Of a DNA stretch of 64,000 nt, positions 1 through 11,110 are shown in pieces. Made by a program: the position numbers and the translations under genes. Origin of the DNA: Xanthomonas campestris pv. phormiicola (GTDB taxonomy: Bacteria > Pseudomonadota > Gammaproteobacteria > Xanthomonadales > Xanthomonadaceae); the NCBI GenBank assembly GCA_025666215.1, contig CP102593.1:3423001-3487000 (forward strand), written 5' to 3'. The notes below the pieces were generated by a model, which saw nothing but the letters and a program-made list of their open reading frames with translations, did not search any database and was not told the DNA's origin. Each line of letters starts with the position of its first letter. Position 1 is the stretch's first letter.

Positions 1-228
1 GTCGGCGAAGGCCTGGAAGATGCCCATGCCCACGTACATCGGCCCGTGGCGCACGTGCATCCAGCCGATCAGCTTGCGCTCCCAGACCACGTAGAACGCC
101 ACCGAGATGATCACCGGCATGGTGATCAGCAGGATCTTCAGCACGATCCACAGGACCACGCCGATCGCGCCCAGGCCGACGAACCACTGGTGCAGCGGAT
201 CGACCACGTTCAACAGCATCTCGTTCAT
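1..228 (-). CDS. nuoH: NADH-quinone oxidoreductase subunit H, N-terminal part (cut by window edge)
   Basis: NuoH is the membrane subunit of complex I that joins the quinone site to the proton-pumping arm. Only the first 76 codons are inside the window. The visible protein begins [11 protein letters not shown], followed by a hydrophobic first membrane helix ([19 protein letters not shown]) and then the conserved loop [15 protein letters not shown], which is typical of NuoH. The ATG overlaps the nuoG stop as ATGA, so translation is probably coupled. The 3' end is missing only because the window stops. Confidence 0.95.
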   Translation of the reverse strand, partial: MNEMLLNVVDPLHQWFVGLGAIGVVLWIVLKILLITMPVIISVAFYVVWERKLIGWMHVRHGPMYVGMGIFQAFAD

Positions 229-2473
229 GCAGCCACCACCGTTACCCGGCCGGCACCGATCGGCGCCGTCGCACCATGGCCGGATTCGATCCAGGCCACC
301 CCTGCCGCGACCCGCGGATCCAGCACCACCGGCAGCGTCGCGTTGCCGACGGCGTTGCCGACCTTGACCACCTGCCCGGCAGCCACGCCCAGTTGCGCGG
401 CGTGCTCGGGATGCAGGCGGATCGCCGGCGCGGCGTTGAGCGGATGCGCCTGCAGCGCGGGCGCACGGCGCACCACCGCATCGGTGCGGTAGATCGCCGG
501 CGTCGCCGCCACTTCGATGCCCTCGCCCGCCGCCGCGGCCTGCGCCGAACCGCGCAGGCTCACGCTGCGCGGCTGCACGCCGGCACGCAGGCCGGCCAGG
601 TCGGTGAAGTCGAAGCCGGCCAGCTGCAGTTCGCCGCCGAGCGCACGCAGCACCCGCCAGCCTTCGCGCGCCTGGTCCGGCAGCTTGCCGGCGGCACGCG
701 CCAGCTGCTCGACGCCGTCCAGGTTGGTCAGCGTCGCGTCGATTTCCGGCAGCGCGCCGATCGGCAGGATCACATCGGCGATATCGCGGGTGGAGGCGCA
801 GGCGAACTGGCTGAACGCCACCACCTTGGCCGCGCCCAGCGCGGCGCGCGCGGCGCCGGCATCGGCGAAGTCCAGGCCCGGCTCGATGCCGTAGAGCACA
901 TAGGCGCTGCGCGGCTCGGCGAACATGCCGGCCACGTCGCGCGCGCTCGGCAGCACGCCGAGCTTGGCCAGGCCCACCGCATTGGCGCCCTGCGGCACGC
1001 GGCACAGCGCCGCGCCGGTGGCAGCGGCGAAGTCGCGCGCGGCGGCGCGCAGCGCGGCGGCCTGCGGATGGTTCTCGACCAGCGCGCCGACGATCAGCAC
1101 CGCACGCCCGGCGGCGCCCTGCACCGCCTCGCGCAGCGCCGCATCGGCGAGCGCGGCGGCGAAACCGGACGGGGCCACGATCTGCTTGCCGGCCTGGTCG
1201 AAGGCGAAATCGAAATCGACCGGATTGATCGAGTACACGCGCGCCTGGCGCTGCATCCGCGCCTTGCGGATACGCGCGTGCAGCAGCGGCAGCTCATGCC
1301 GCAGGTTGCTGCCCAGCACCACGATCACGTCGGCCTGCTCGATCTGCGCCAGCGGCACCGCGAACGGCTCGGCCACGGCGGCATCGGAGAAATCGCGGTT
1401 GCCGATGCGGTGGTCCAGGTTGCCGCTGCCCAGGCCGTCGGCAAGGCGCGCCAGCAAGGCGCCTTCCTCGTTGGAGGTGGCCGGGTGCGCGAGCACGCCC
1501 AGCGCATCGCCGCGGTTGCTGTTCAGGATGTCGGCGGCGGCGGCCAGGCCATCGGCCCAGGACACTTCCTGCCACTGCCCGTCGATCTTGCGCAGCGGCC
1601 GGGTGGCGCGGTCGGCCGCGTACAGGCCCTGGTGCGAATAGCGGTCGCGGTCGGACAGCCAGCACTCGTTGACCGCCTCGTTGTCGCGCGGCACGGTGCG
1701 CAGCACTTCGCCGCGGCGCACGTGCAGGAACAGGTTGGAACCCATCGCGTCGTGGTAACCGAGCGATTCGCGCGCGGTCAACTCCCACGGACGCGCGCGG
1801 AACTGGAACACCTTGTTGGTCAGCGCGCCGACCGGGCACACGTCGATGACGTTGCCCGACAGCTCGGTGGTCAGCGGCTTGCCGTCGTAGGTGCCGATCT
1901 GCAGGTTCTCGCCGCGGTACATGCCGCCCAGCTCGTAGGTGCCGGCGATGTCCGCGGTGAAGCGCACGCAGCGCGTGCACTGGATGCAGCGGGTCATCTC
2001 GGTGGCCACCAGCGGACCGATGTCCTCGTCCGCCACCACGCGCTTGCGCTCGTTGAAGCGGCTGACCGAGCGGCCGTAGCCCAGCGACACGTCCTGCAGC
2101 TCGCACTCGCCGCCCTGATCGCAGATCGGGCAATCCAGCGGGTGGTTGATCAGCAGGAATTCCATCACGCTGCGCTGGTACTTGAGCGCCTTCTCGCTGC
2201 GCGTGGCGACCTTCATGCCGTCCATCACCGGCGTCGCGCACGCGGGCGACGGCTTCGGCGACTTCTCCACGTCAACCAGGCACATGCGGCAGTTGGCCGC
2301 GATCGGCAGCTTCTCGTGGTAGCAGAAGCGCGGGATCGGGATCCCGGCCTTGTCGGCGGCCTGGATGATCATCGAGCCCTTCGGCACGACCAGGGACTGG
2401 CCGTCGATCTCGACGGTCACGTGTCCCTCCGGCACCACGGCCGGGGTCACGCCAGGATTGTTGGGTTGCGCGC

Positions 2474-2477
<4 letters not shown>
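225..2477 (-). CDS. nuoG: NADH-quinone oxidoreductase subunit G
   Basis: NuoG is the large iron-sulfur subunit of the peripheral arm of complex I and passes electrons from NuoF/NuoE toward NuoB. The 750-residue protein has an N-terminal 2Fe-2S ferredoxin domain with cysteines in CYHEKL and NCRMC, the [14 protein letters not shown] cluster region, and a further TRCIQCTRC motif, followed by a long molybdopterin-oxidoreductase-like domain. Length is normal for the family. Its ATG overlaps the nuoF stop by 4 bp and its stop overlaps the nuoH start by 4 bp, so it sits inside a tightly packed nuo operon. Confidence 0.96.
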
Positions 2478-3817
<1,340 letters not shown>

Positions 3818-3822
3818 TGCCG

Positions 3823-4350
3823 TTACTCCAACCCGTCCAGCAGCGCGTCGACCTTGTCCTTGGTCAAGTGCTCGTGATAGTGGCCGTTGATCACCATCAT
3901 CGGCGCGCCGGCGCAGCCGGCAAGGCATTCTTCTTCGCGCTTGAGATAGACGCGGCCGTCGGCGGTGGACTGGCCCAGCTTGCAGCCGAGCTTCTTCTCC
4001 GCATGCGCGACCAGGTCCTCGGCGCCGTTGAGCCAGCAGCTGATGTTGGTGCAGAAGGCGACGTTGTTGCGGCCGACCTTCTCGGTCTCGAACATCGAAT
4101 AGAAGCTGGCGACCTCGTAGGCCCACACCGGCGGCAGTTCGAGATACTTGGCCACGCCGACGATCAGCTCGTCGGTCAGCCAGCCCTGGTTCTGCTCCTG
4201 CGCGGCGTGCAGGCCCTGCAGCACCGCCGAACGCTTGCGGTCCGGCGGGAACTTGGCCAGCCAGTGATCGATGTGCGCGCGCGTCTTGTCGCTCAGCACC
4301 AGCATCGGATCGACGTCGCGCGCCGCTTCGAAATTACCTGTGGCTTTCAT
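3823..4350 (-). CDS. nuoE: NADH-quinone oxidoreductase subunit E
   Basis: NuoE carries the 2Fe-2S cluster N1a beside NuoF in the complex I dehydrogenase module. I chose the ATG at 4350 (MKATGNFEAARDV), which gives 175 residues. An upstream extension of the frame would read through the heptamer repeat that separates nuoD and nuoE and is unlikely to be translated. The four expected cluster cysteines are visible in CTNISCW and CLAGCAG. The gene is separated from nuoD by about 160 bp filled by that inverted-repeat element, the only sizeable gap inside this nuo operon. Confidence 0.95.
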   Translation of the reverse strand: MKATGNFEAARDVDPMLVLSDKTRAHIDHWLAKFPPDRKRSAVLQGLHAAQEQNQGWLTDELIVGVAKYLELPPVWAYEVASFYSMFETEKVGRNNVAFCTNISCWLNGAEDLVAHAEKKLGCKLGQSTADGRVYLKREEECLAGCAGAPMMVINGHYHEHLTKDKVDALLDGLE

Positions 4351-4362
4351 GCGTGGAACTCC

Positions 4363-4503
4363 GGGACTCGGGACTCGGGACTCGGGACTCGCAAGAGCCC
4401 GCGTCCGCCGATGCCCGGACCGTGGAAAAGAACAACCGTGTTTACCGAAAAGGAAGCTGCGAACCCGCTGTTGGCGAGTCCCGAGTCCCGAGTCCCGAGT
4501 CCC
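4363..4503. repeat. Four-heptamer inverted-repeat element A (inside the nuo operon)
   Basis: Four perfect GGGACTC units (4363-4390) are followed by an 85-bp spacer and four perfect GAGTCCC units (4476-4503). The two 28-base arms are exact reverse complements and would form a strong hairpin in DNA or in the nuo transcript. The element fills the nuoE-nuoD gap. Related elements lie at 9929-10043 and 12453-12619, and a half-element lies at 51072-51099. The right side of the spacer (GAACCCGCTGTT) resembles the same place in the 9929 element (GAAACCCGCTTTT), so these are probably copies of one family. Confidence 0.9.
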
Positions 4504-4507
4504 GGCT

Positions 4508-5815
4508 TCATCGATCCACCTCGCCAAACACCAGATCATAGGTACCGATCATCGCCACCACGTCGGCCAGCATGTGCCCGCGCACGATCGCGTCCATCGA
4601 GGACAGATGGGCGAAGCCGGGCGCGCGCAGGTGCACGCGGAACGGCTTGTTGGCGCCGTCGGAGGCCAGGTAGCAGCCGAACTCGCCCTTGGGCGCCTCG
4701 ACCGCGCAATAGGTCTCGCCGGCCGGCACGCAATAGCCTTCGCTGAACAGCTTGAAGTGATGGATCAAGGCTTCCATGTCGTCCTTCATCTCCGCCCGCT
4801 TGGGCGGGGCGACCTTGAAGTTCTCGACCATCACCGGGCCGGGATTGGCCTTCAGCCACTTCACGCACTGCTGGATGATGCGGTTGGATTCGCGCATCTC
4901 GGCCACGCGCACCAGGTAGCGGTCGTAGCAGTCGCCGTTGGTGCCGACCGGGATGTCGAAATCCACCGCGTCGTACTTGGCGTAGGGCTGCTTCTTGCGC
5001 AGGTCCCACTCGATGCCCGAGCCGCGCAGCATCACCCCGGTCATGCTCCAGCCATAGGCCTGCTCCGGCGTGACCACGCCGATGCCCACGGTGCGCTGCT
5101 TCCAGATGCGGTTGTCGGTGAGCAGGGTCTCGTATTCGTCGACCCGGCCCGGGAAGGTGCTGGTGAAGTCTTCCAGGAAGTCGAGCAGGGAGCCTTCGCG
5201 CGCGGCGTTGAGCCGCTTCAGCGCATTGCCCTTGTGCCAGCGCGATTCCTTGTACTTGGGCATGCGGTCCGGCAGGTCGCGGTAGACGCCGCCGGGCCGG
5301 TAGTAGGTCGCGTGCATGCGCGCGCCGGAGACCGCCTCGTAGCAGTCCATCAGCTCCTCGCGCTCGCGGAACGCGTACAGCATCACCGCCATCGCGCCCA
5401 GGTCCAGGCCGTTGGAGCCGACCCACATCAGGTGGTTCAGGATGCGGGTGATCTCGTCGAACATGGTGCGGATGTACTGCGCGCGCTCCGGCGCCTCGAT
5501 CCCCATCAGGGTCTCGATCGCGCGCACATAGGCGTGTTCGTTGCACATCATCGACACGTAGTCGAGGCGGTCCATGTAGCCGATCGACTGGTTGAACGGC
5601 TTGGACTCGGCCAGCTTCTCGGTGCCACGGTGCAGCAGGCCGATATGCGGATCGGCGCGGACCACGGTCTCGCCGTCCATTTCCAGGATCAGGCGCAACA
5701 CGCCATGCGCGGCCGGATGCTGCGGGCCGAAGTTCATGGTGTAGTTGCGGATCTCCTGCCTGGCTTCGGCGGGATTGCTGGCGAACGCGTCGTGCGCCTG
5801 GTGGTACTCGCTCAC
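4508..5815 (-). CDS. nuoD: NADH-quinone oxidoreductase subunit D
   Basis: NuoD is the 49-kDa-type subunit that forms most of the quinone-binding pocket of complex I. The 435-residue protein has the family signatures [18 protein letters not shown] near the N-terminus, HRGTEKL and [16 protein letters not shown], and ends with the conserved aspartate-containing [12 protein letters not shown]. The ATG overlaps the nuoC stop by 4 bp. Immediately downstream lies the heptamer inverted repeat that separates it from nuoE. Confidence 0.97.
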   Translation of the reverse strand: MSEYHQAHDAFASNPAEARQEIRNYTMNFGPQHPAAHGVLRLILEMDGETVVRADPHIGLLHRGTEKLAESKPFNQSIGYMDRLDYVSMMCNEHAYVRAIETLMGIEAPERAQYIRTMFDEITRILNHLMWVGSNGLDLGAMAVMLYAFREREELMDCYEAVSGARMHATYYRPGGVYRDLPDRMPKYKESRWHKGNALKRLNAAREGSLLDFLEDFTSTFPGRVDEYETLLTDNRIWKQRTVGIGVVTPEQAYGWSMTGVMLRGSGIEWDLRKKQPYAKYDAVDFDIPVGTNGDCYDRYLVRVAEMRESNRIIQQCVKWLKANPGPVMVENFKVAPPKRAEMKDDMEALIHHFKLFSEGYCVPAGETYCAVEAPKGEFGCYLASDGANKPFRVHLRAPGFAHLSSMDAIVRGHMLADVVAMIGTYDLVFGEVDR

Positions 5816-6561
5816 TTGGCGGGCTCCTTGTGTGCTTCGCCCGCGGCGGTCTGGTAGCGCGCATCGTCGCGGATCACGCGCGGCACGCCGACGCGCGGCT
5901 CGACCGAGGTCACCGGCTCGTACACCACGCGCTGCCGCTCTTCGTCGTAGCGCACTTCGACGTTGCCGATCAGCGGGAAGTCCTTGCGGAACGGATGGCC
6001 GACGAAGCCGTAGTCGGTGAGGATGCGGCGCAGGTCCGGGTGGCCGGCGAAGACCACGCCGAACAGGTCGAATGCCTCGCGCTCGAACCAGTTCGCGCCC
6101 GGCCAGATGTCGGTGACCGAGGCCACCACCGGCAGGTCTTCGTTGGGCGCATAGCAGCGCACGCGCAGGCGCTGGTTGTGGCGATAGGAGATCAGCTGCG
6201 CGAGCACCGCATAACGCTGCAACGGCACCGGCAGCGGCTGGATGTCACCGGCGGTCTCGCCGCTGGGGAATTCGCCCCAGGCGAAACGGCCCATGCCCTT
6301 GCCTTCGACGCCGCGGCTGAAGCCCTGCGACGACACGTCGGCGGTATCCCACTCGTCGCTGCCGTAGCCCAGGTAGTCCACGCCGCACAGGTCGGACAAC
6401 TGTTCGAAACCGAACTCGTCGCGCAGCGCCAGGCAGGTGGCGTGCCAGGCGTCGGCCGGCACTTCCAGGGTGACTTCGCCACGCGGGAGGACCACGAACA
6501 CCTGGCTGCCGGGGAAACGGGCGCCGAGTCGGTCGCTAAAGGAAGATGCTTGCTCTGCCAT
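5812..6561 (-). CDS. nuoC: NADH-quinone oxidoreductase subunit C
   Basis: NuoC is the 30-kDa-type peripheral subunit of complex I. The protein has 249 residues with the 30-kDa signature region ([20 protein letters not shown], then the HPFRKDFPL segment) in its second half. It overlaps nuoD by 4 bp downstream and is separated from nuoB by 34 bp. Start [11 protein letters not shown] is the first good ATG. Nothing unusual is seen. Confidence 0.95.
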   Translation of the reverse strand: MAEQASSFSDRLGARFPGSQVFVVLPRGEVTLEVPADAWHATCLALRDEFGFEQLSDLCGVDYLGYGSDEWDTADVSSQGFSRGVEGKGMGRFAWGEFPSGETAGDIQPLPVPLQRYAVLAQLISYRHNQRLRVRCYAPNEDLPVVASVTDIWPGANWFEREAFDLFGVVFAGHPDLRRILTDYGFVGHPFRKDFPLIGNVEVRYDEERQRVVYEPVTSVEPRVGVPRVIRDDARYQTAAGEAHKEPAK

Positions 6562-6595
6562 GGGGGCTTGGCGTGCTCTTAAGAAGTAAGAGGAA

Positions 6596-7150
6596 TCAGC
6601 GCGCGATGGTCTGGGTTCGCCAGATCTTCTTCTGCAGCTGCAAGATGCCGTAGACCAGCGCTTCGGCGGTCGGCGGGCAGCCCGGGACGTAGATGTCCAC
6701 CGGCACGATGCGGTCGCAACCGCGCACCACCGAGTACGAATAATGGTAGTAGCCGCCGCCGTTGGCGCAGCTGCCCATCGAGATCACCCACTTCGGGTCC
6801 GGCATCTGGTCGTAGACCTTGCGCAGCGCCGGGGCCATCTTGTTGACCAGGGTGCCGGCGACGATCATCACGTCGGACTGGCGCGGCGACGGGCGGAACA
6901 CCACGCCGTAGCGGTCCAGGTCCAGGCGCGCGGCGCCGGCGTGCATCATCTCCACCGCGCAGCAGGCCAAGCCGAAGGTCATCGGCCACATCGAGCCGGT
7001 GCGCGCCCAGTTCAGCAGCGCATCGACGCTGGTGGTCACGTAGCCCTTCTCGAGCAACGGGTTCTCGCCTTCGGGACGCAGGATGTCGTCGACCCGCCCT
7101 TCCGGGATCGGGTTGGTCATCAGGCGATCCAGGGTCTGAATCACTCCCAT
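6596..7150 (-). CDS. nuoB: NADH-quinone oxidoreductase subunit B
   Basis: NuoB holds the terminal 4Fe-4S cluster N2 that reduces quinone. The start at 7150 ([10 protein letters not shown]) gives 184 residues; a longer open frame upstream overlaps nuoA and is not used. All four cluster ligands are present: the adjacent Cys63-Cys64 in [10 protein letters not shown], Cys128 in GSCANGG and Cys158 in PGCPPTAE. The 5' end overlaps the 3' end of nuoA by 10 bp, in keeping with one transcript. Confidence 0.97.
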   Translation of the reverse strand: MGVIQTLDRLMTNPIPEGRVDDILRPEGENPLLEKGYVTTSVDALLNWARTGSMWPMTFGLACCAVEMMHAGAARLDLDRYGVVFRPSPRQSDVMIVAGTLVNKMAPALRKVYDQMPDPKWVISMGSCANGGGYYHYSYSVVRGCDRIVPVDIYVPGCPPTAEALVYGILQLQKKIWRTQTIAR

Positions 7151-7497
7151 TCCAGCGCTCCCTTCTTCCACACGTAGATAAAACCGAGGAACAGCATGCC
7201 GACGAACAGGCCCATGGTGACCAGGGAGCGAGCGCCCAGGTCCATGAACACCTGCGTCCAAGGCACGATGAAGATGATTTCCAGATCGAAGACGATGAAC
7301 TGGATCGCGATCAGGTAGTAGCGCACGTCGAACTTCATGCGCGCGTCCTCGAAGGCCTCGAAGCCGCACTCGTAGGGCGAGAGCTTCTTCGCGTCGGGAC
7401 GCCGGGGACCGAGGAACCGCCCCACCAGCATCAGCGCGACGCCGATTCCGGTGGCCACGATCAGAAACAGTAGGGTGGGCAAATATTCGGCCAGCAC
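7141..7497 (-). CDS. nuoA: NADH-quinone oxidoreductase subunit A (GTG start)
   Basis: NuoA is a small three-helix membrane subunit of complex I. I place the start at the GTG at 7497, giving 118 residues beginning [14 protein letters not shown], the usual family length. An AAGAGAG Shine-Dalgarno-like run lies eight bases upstream. An ATG further upstream would add an untypical charged leader. The conserved YECGFE loop and a second hydrophobic stretch ([15 protein letters not shown]) are present. It is the first gene of the nuo operon; its promoter should lie between 7498 and the tRNA gene. Confidence 0.93.
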   Translation of the reverse strand: MLAEYLPTLLFLIVATGIGVALMLVGRFLGPRRPDAKKLSPYECGFEAFEDARMKFDVRYYLIAIQFIVFDLEIIFIVPWTQVFMDLGARSLVTMGLFVGMLFLGFIYVWKKGALEWE

Positions 7498-7603
7498 TCG
7501 CAATTCTCTCTTGCCTGTGCCCGCGCGCGTGCCGCGCAGGCATGGGGTAGACGATCTTCCAGCAAGAACATGACGTTCCTGCCCAGAAACCGTAGCCAAA
7601 CAA

Positions 7604-7688
7604 TGGTGCCCAAGAGGGGACTCGAACCCCTACGACCTAAGTCGCTACCACCTCAAGGTAGTGCGTCTACCAATTCCGCCACCTGGGC
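7604..7688 (-). tRNA. tRNA-Leu (anticodon GAG)
   Basis: The 85-nt minus-strand sequence starts GCCCAGGTGGCGGAATTGG and ends in an encoded CCA. Acceptor arms GCCCAGG/CTTGGGC pair with one G-U, the anticodon arm reads CTACC-TTGAGGT-GGTAG with GAG in positions 34-36, a long variable arm is present as expected for leucine tRNA, and the T-arm is GGGGTTCGAGTCCCC. It lies between secG and nuoA, a common order in this family. Confidence 0.97.
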
Positions 7689-7736
7689 TTGCGTATCGCG
7701 CGCGGCATCCCGCCGCGCAACATAGTGTAACCGTCT

Positions 7737-8174
7737 TCAGTCTTTCTGCGATGGGGCAGGCGACTTTTGTTGCGCATTTTCCGGCGCCTGCTGCGCGGGC
7801 ACCGCAGCGGCAGGTGCGGCGGCGGCCGGCGCGGTCGAGGCCGGGGCCTGCGGGATCTTCAGCTCGCCAGCCGGCGCCGCCGGTGTCGGGTTCGCGGCCT
7901 GCGACATCACGCCGAGGTTGGCCTCGGCGGCCGGGCGCGCGCTGTGGCCGGCATACCAGGCCATGAACAGGCTGATGCCGAAGAACACCACCGCCAGCCA
8001 CTTGGTCGACTTGGACAGGAAGTTGGACGCGCCGCGCGATCCGAACACGGTGCCGGACGCACCCGCGCCGAAGCCCGACCCCGCCGCCGCGCCGGAACCG
8101 CGCTGCATCAGGATCAGCGCGATCATCGCGATCGCCACCAGCACGTAGACCACATTGAGGATGACCATCAGCAT
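7737..8174 (-). CDS. secG: Preprotein translocase subunit SecG
   Basis: SecG is a small inner-membrane partner of SecYE that assists protein export. The 145-residue protein has two hydrophobic helices (about residues 3-23 and 58-76) separated by the glycine-rich loop LMQRGSGAAAGSGFGAGASG typical of SecG. The C-terminal half, roughly residues 80-145, is a low-complexity Ala/Pro/Gln tail longer than in E. coli. It lies 65 bp downstream of tpiA and 48 bp before the tRNA-Leu gene, all on the same strand. Confidence 0.94.
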   Translation of the reverse strand: MLMVILNVVYVLVAIAMIALILMQRGSGAAAGSGFGAGASGTVFGSRGASNFLSKSTKWLAVVFFGISLFMAWYAGHSARPAAEANLGVMSQAANPTPAAPAGELKIPQAPASTAPAAAAPAAAVPAQQAPENAQQKSPAPSQKD

Positions 8175-8239
8175 TTCGAAATCCGTCCGGACAGTTGCGA
8201 CTTGGGTAGCGAGCGGCCGCCAGCGCGGCGACCGTTCGG

Positions 8240-8995
8240 TTAACGGGCGGCCGCCGCTCGCGCGATGGCCAGGAACTCCCCGGCGACCAGCGAAGCGCCG
8301 CCGACCAGCCCGCCATCGACGTCCGGCTGCGCGAACAGCTCGGCGGCGTTGTCGGGCTTGACGCTGCCCCCATACAGGAGCGGCAGCGAATCAGCGATTC
8401 TAGCATCGTGGGCGGCGACTTCGCCACGGATGAAGGCGTGTACCGCCTGCGCCTGGGCCGGGCTGGCGGTGCGCCCGGTGCCGATCGCCCACACCGGCTC
8501 GTAGGCGACCACGGCCTGGGCGAAGCCCTGCGCGCCGACCAGCGCCAGCACCGGTGCCAGCTGCGCGGCGATGACCGATTCAGTCTGGCCGGCCTCGCGC
8601 TGCTGCAGGCTCTCGCCCACGCACAGGATCGGGATCAGCCCGGCATGCAGCGCCGCGGCGAACTTGCGCGCGACCAGCTCGCTGTTCTCGTGATGGTACT
8701 GGCGCCGCTCCGAATGCCCGACCAGCCCGTAATGGGCGCCGACATCGATCAGCATCGCCGCCGACACCTCGCCGGTGTAGGCGCCCTTCTCGTTGCTGCT
8801 CACGTCCTGCGCGCCGAAGCGCAGCGCATGGCCCTCGAAATCGTCGATCAGGTCGCCCAGGTACGGCAGCGGCGGCAGGATCACCACCTCCACCCCGTCG
8901 GCGGGCAGGCCCGCGGCCACCTCCCGCACCAGGGCGGTGGCGAACTGGCGGTTGCCGTGCAGCTTCCAGTTTCCGGCTACGATCTTGCGTCGCAT
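8240..8995 (-). CDS. tpiA: Triosephosphate isomerase
   Basis: TpiA interconverts dihydroxyacetone phosphate and glyceraldehyde 3-phosphate in glycolysis. The start at 8995 (MRRKIVAGNWKLHGN) gives 251 residues, the standard size. Active-site residues are in place: Lys11 in NWKLHGN, His94 in LVGHSERR and Glu166 in AYEPVWAIGTG. The neighbour downstream is secG. A divergent SDR gene begins about 130 bp away on the plus strand. Confidence 0.97.
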   Translation of the reverse strand: MRRKIVAGNWKLHGNRQFATALVREVAAGLPADGVEVVILPPLPYLGDLIDDFEGHALRFGAQDVSSNEKGAYTGEVSAAMLIDVGAHYGLVGHSERRQYHHENSELVARKFAAALHAGLIPILCVGESLQQREAGQTESVIAAQLAPVLALVGAQGFAQAVVAYEPVWAIGTGRTASPAQAQAVHAFIRGEVAAHDARIADSLPLLYGGSVKPDNAAELFAQPDVDGGLVGGASLVAGEFLAIARAAAAR

Positions 8996-9123
8996 CGGCG
9001 CGTTCTCCGGCGAAAAAGTGCCGGAAGGATAGCCGATGCGCGGTGAGGCCCGGCGCTGCCGCCGCCTTTCGCCGCGTCCGCGCCCGCCCTGCCCCAACCA
9101 CTGCCGCCCTCTGCGAGACCGCC

Positions 9124-9924
9124 ATGCCCCAGCCTTCCGGCCATGCCCTGATCACCGGCGCCTCCAGCGGCATCGGCCGCGAGATCGCCCGCGAATACGC
9201 GCGCCGCGGCGTGCCGCTGATCCTCAGCGCGCGGCGCGAGGCGCTGCTGCAGGCACTGGCCGAGGAACTGCGCGCGCAGGTGCCGGTGCAGATCGTGGTC
9301 GCCGATCTGGCCGACCCGGCGGCACCGGCCGCGCTGGTGGCCGAACTGGAACGGCGCGGCCTGGCGGTGCGGATCCTGGTCAACAACGCCGGCTATGGCG
9401 TGCCGGGGCGCTTTCCCGACAGCGACTGGGCCACGCATGCCGCGTTCCTGCAGGTGATGGTCGGCGCGGTCTGCGAACTGACCTGGCGCCTGCTGCCGGC
9501 GCTGCGCGCCAGCGGCCACGGCCGCATCCTCAATGTCGCCTCGTTCGCCGCGCTGGTGCCGGGCGCCGACGGGCAGACCCTGTACGCGGCGGCGAAGAGC
9601 TTCATGCTGCGCTTCAGCGAATCGCTGGCGCTGGAGAACGCCGACCGCGGCGTCAACGTCTGCGCACTGTGCCCGGGCTTCACCTGGTCCGAATTCCACG
9701 ACGTGACCGGCACCCGCGAACAGATGGACAAGCTGCCGCGCTGGGCCTGGCTGCAGACCGCCGCGGTCGCCCGCGCCGGCATCGACGGCGCCGAGCACGG
9801 CCGCGTGCGGGTGGTGCCGGGCGCGTTCTACCGCGCGCTGCTGGGCCTGGTCGCGCTGCTGCCGAACGCGCTGCTGCTGAAAGCGATGCGTCGCGGCTCG
9901 CAGCGGATCAGGCCGTTGGATTGA
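9124..9924 (+). CDS. Short-chain dehydrogenase/reductase family protein
   Basis: A 266-residue NAD(P)-dependent oxidoreductase with a Rossmann fold. I chose the ATG at 9124 (MPQPSGHALITG) because the family's cofactor motif GASSGIGR follows directly; the frame is open to 9043 but the extra residues look non-coding. The NNAG motif, the catalytic serine region (ILNVASFAAL) and the catalytic YAAAK are visible. A C-terminal hydrophobic stretch (LLGLVALLPNALLL) suggests loose membrane association. Substrate cannot be told. It is convergent with the oxygenase gene at 10046, with a heptamer repeat between the two ends. Confidence 0.85.
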   Translation: MPQPSGHALITGASSGIGREIAREYARRGVPLILSARREALLQALAEELRAQVPVQIVVADLADPAAPAALVAELERRGLAVRILVNNAGYGVPGRFPDSDWATHAAFLQVMVGAVCELTWRLLPALRASGHGRILNVASFAALVPGADGQTLYAAAKSFMLRFSESLALENADRGVNVCALCPGFTWSEFHDVTGTREQMDKLPRWAWLQTAAVARAGIDGAEHGRVRVVPGAFYRALLGLVALLPNALLLKAMRRGSQRIRPLD

Positions 9925-9928
9925 AGCC

Positions 9929-10043
9929 GGGAATGGGGAACCGGGAATCGGGAATGGAGAGAGCGCAGGGTTCCGAAGACCTGAAACAAGGCCGGCCACG
10001 GAAACCCGCTTTTACGATTCCCGATTCCCCATTCCCGACTCCC
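9929..10043. repeat. Four-heptamer inverted-repeat element B
   Basis: The left arm has four heptamers (GGGAATG, GGGAACC, GGGAATC, GGGAATG; 9929-9956) and the right arm four (GATTCCC, GATTCCC, CATTCCC, GACTCCC; 10016-10043) around a 59-bp spacer. It has the same design as element A at 4363 but different heptamer sequence. It fills the gap between the convergent ends of the SDR and 2OG-oxygenase genes and could act as a two-way hairpin between their transcripts. Confidence 0.85.
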
Positions 10044-10045
10044 AG

Positions 10046-10984
10046 CTACTTCAGCTTGATCTCGCGCAACCGCTCCTCCAGATACCCCTGCGCGGTGATC
10101 GGCTCGGGGTAGCGGCTGGGGGTGTCGGCGCTGACGCACGAGGGCAGCACATCGATGACGAAATCCGGGTTCGGGTGCAGGAAGAACGGCACCGAGTAGC
10201 GCGGCTGCCGCGCCTGTTCGCCCGGCGGGTTGACCACGCGGTGGGTGGTCGACGGGTACACGTGGTTGGTCAGGCGCTGCAGCATGTCGCCGATGTTGAC
10301 CACGATGGTGTCGGCGTCGGAGGTGAACGGCACCCACTCGCCCTGCTTGGACTTCACTTCCAGGCCGGCGGCGCTGGCGCCGACCAGCAGGGTGATCAGG
10401 TTGATGTCCTCGTGCGCGCCGGCGCGCACGTTGGGGATGTCGTCGGCGGTGATCGGCGGGTAGTGGATCGGGCGCAGGATCGCGTTGCCCGAATCGGTCT
10501 TGTCGGCGAAGTAGTGCTCGGGCAGGCCGATATGCAGCGCCAGCGCCGCGAGCACGCGCGCGCCGAGCTGGTCCAGCGCCTGGTACAGGCCGTAGCCGTG
10601 CTCGCGGAAGCCCGGCACTTCGCTCGGCCACAGGTTCGGCAGCATGACGTCGCGATACTTGGAATCCTCGCCGATCTCGCGGCCGATGTGCCAGAACTCC
10701 TTCAGGTCGAAGTGCTTGGAGTCCTTGGCGGTTTCCACGCCGAACGCGGTATAGCCGCGCGCGCCGCCGCTGCCGGGCACGTGGTACTTGCGCTTGACCT
10801 CCTCCGGCAAGGCGAAGAACGCCTTGAACACGCCATAGGCCGCATCGATCTGCGCCTGCGCGATGCCGTGGTTGCGGATGCCGGCGAAGCCCCACTCGCG
10901 GTAGGCCGCGCCCAGCTCGGCGACGAAGGCGTCGCGATCTGTGTCGAAGCGGGTGATGTCCAGGGTCGGGATGCGCGCAGTCAT
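10046..10984 (-). CDS. 2-oxoglutarate/Fe(II)-dependent oxygenase, isopenicillin-N-synthase-like
   Basis: A 312-residue non-haem iron oxygenase. The N-terminal DIOX_N part (IPTLDITRF, then GFAGIRNHGI) is followed by a double-stranded beta-helix core with the iron ligands in GAHEDINL (HxD) and in STTHRVVNP (distal His), and an RYSVPFF segment carrying the 2-oxoglutarate-binding arginine. Such proteins are common in Xanthomonas and are often annotated as isopenicillin N synthase family, but the true substrate is unknown. It stands alone on the minus strand downstream of glmM, with no biosynthetic partners nearby. Confidence 0.88.
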   Translation of the reverse strand: MTARIPTLDITRFDTDRDAFVAELGAAYREWGFAGIRNHGIAQAQIDAAYGVFKAFFALPEEVKRKYHVPGSGGARGYTAFGVETAKDSKHFDLKEFWHIGREIGEDSKYRDVMLPNLWPSEVPGFREHGYGLYQALDQLGARVLAALALHIGLPEHYFADKTDSGNAILRPIHYPPITADDIPNVRAGAHEDINLITLLVGASAAGLEVKSKQGEWVPFTSDADTIVVNIGDMLQRLTNHVYPSTTHRVVNPPGEQARQPRYSVPFFLHPNPDFVIDVLPSCVSADTPSRYPEPITAQGYLEERLREIKLK

Positions 10985-11020
10985 GGCAGGAACCGTAGTC
11001 GTGAAGGGAGAACGCCGCGC

Positions 11021-11110
11021 TCAGATCAGCAGGCGGTACAGCAGGTAGAAGGTGGCCGCCTTGGCGATCACCACCGCGATGCCGATGGCGATCGACTCAC
11101 GCCGCGTCAC
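11021..11110 (-). CDS. Possible 29-residue small membrane protein overlapping the glmM stop
   Basis: A short frame starts at a GTG within the last codons of glmM and reads [19 protein letters not shown] followed by [10 protein letters not shown] and a TGA stop. It has a basic N-terminus and a single hydrophobic helix, the shape of a genuine small membrane protein, and the 14-bp overlap would couple it to glmM. No homologue comes to mind and the codon content in this short stretch proves little, so this is a candidate only. Confidence 0.35.
   Translation of the reverse strand: MTRRESIAIGIAVVIAKAATFYLLYRLLI

Noticed and set aside
4363..4503. Heptamer arrays considered as a CRISPR array
   Set aside because: Units are 7 bp, directly tandem and without unique spacers; the two sides are inverted, not direct, repeats.
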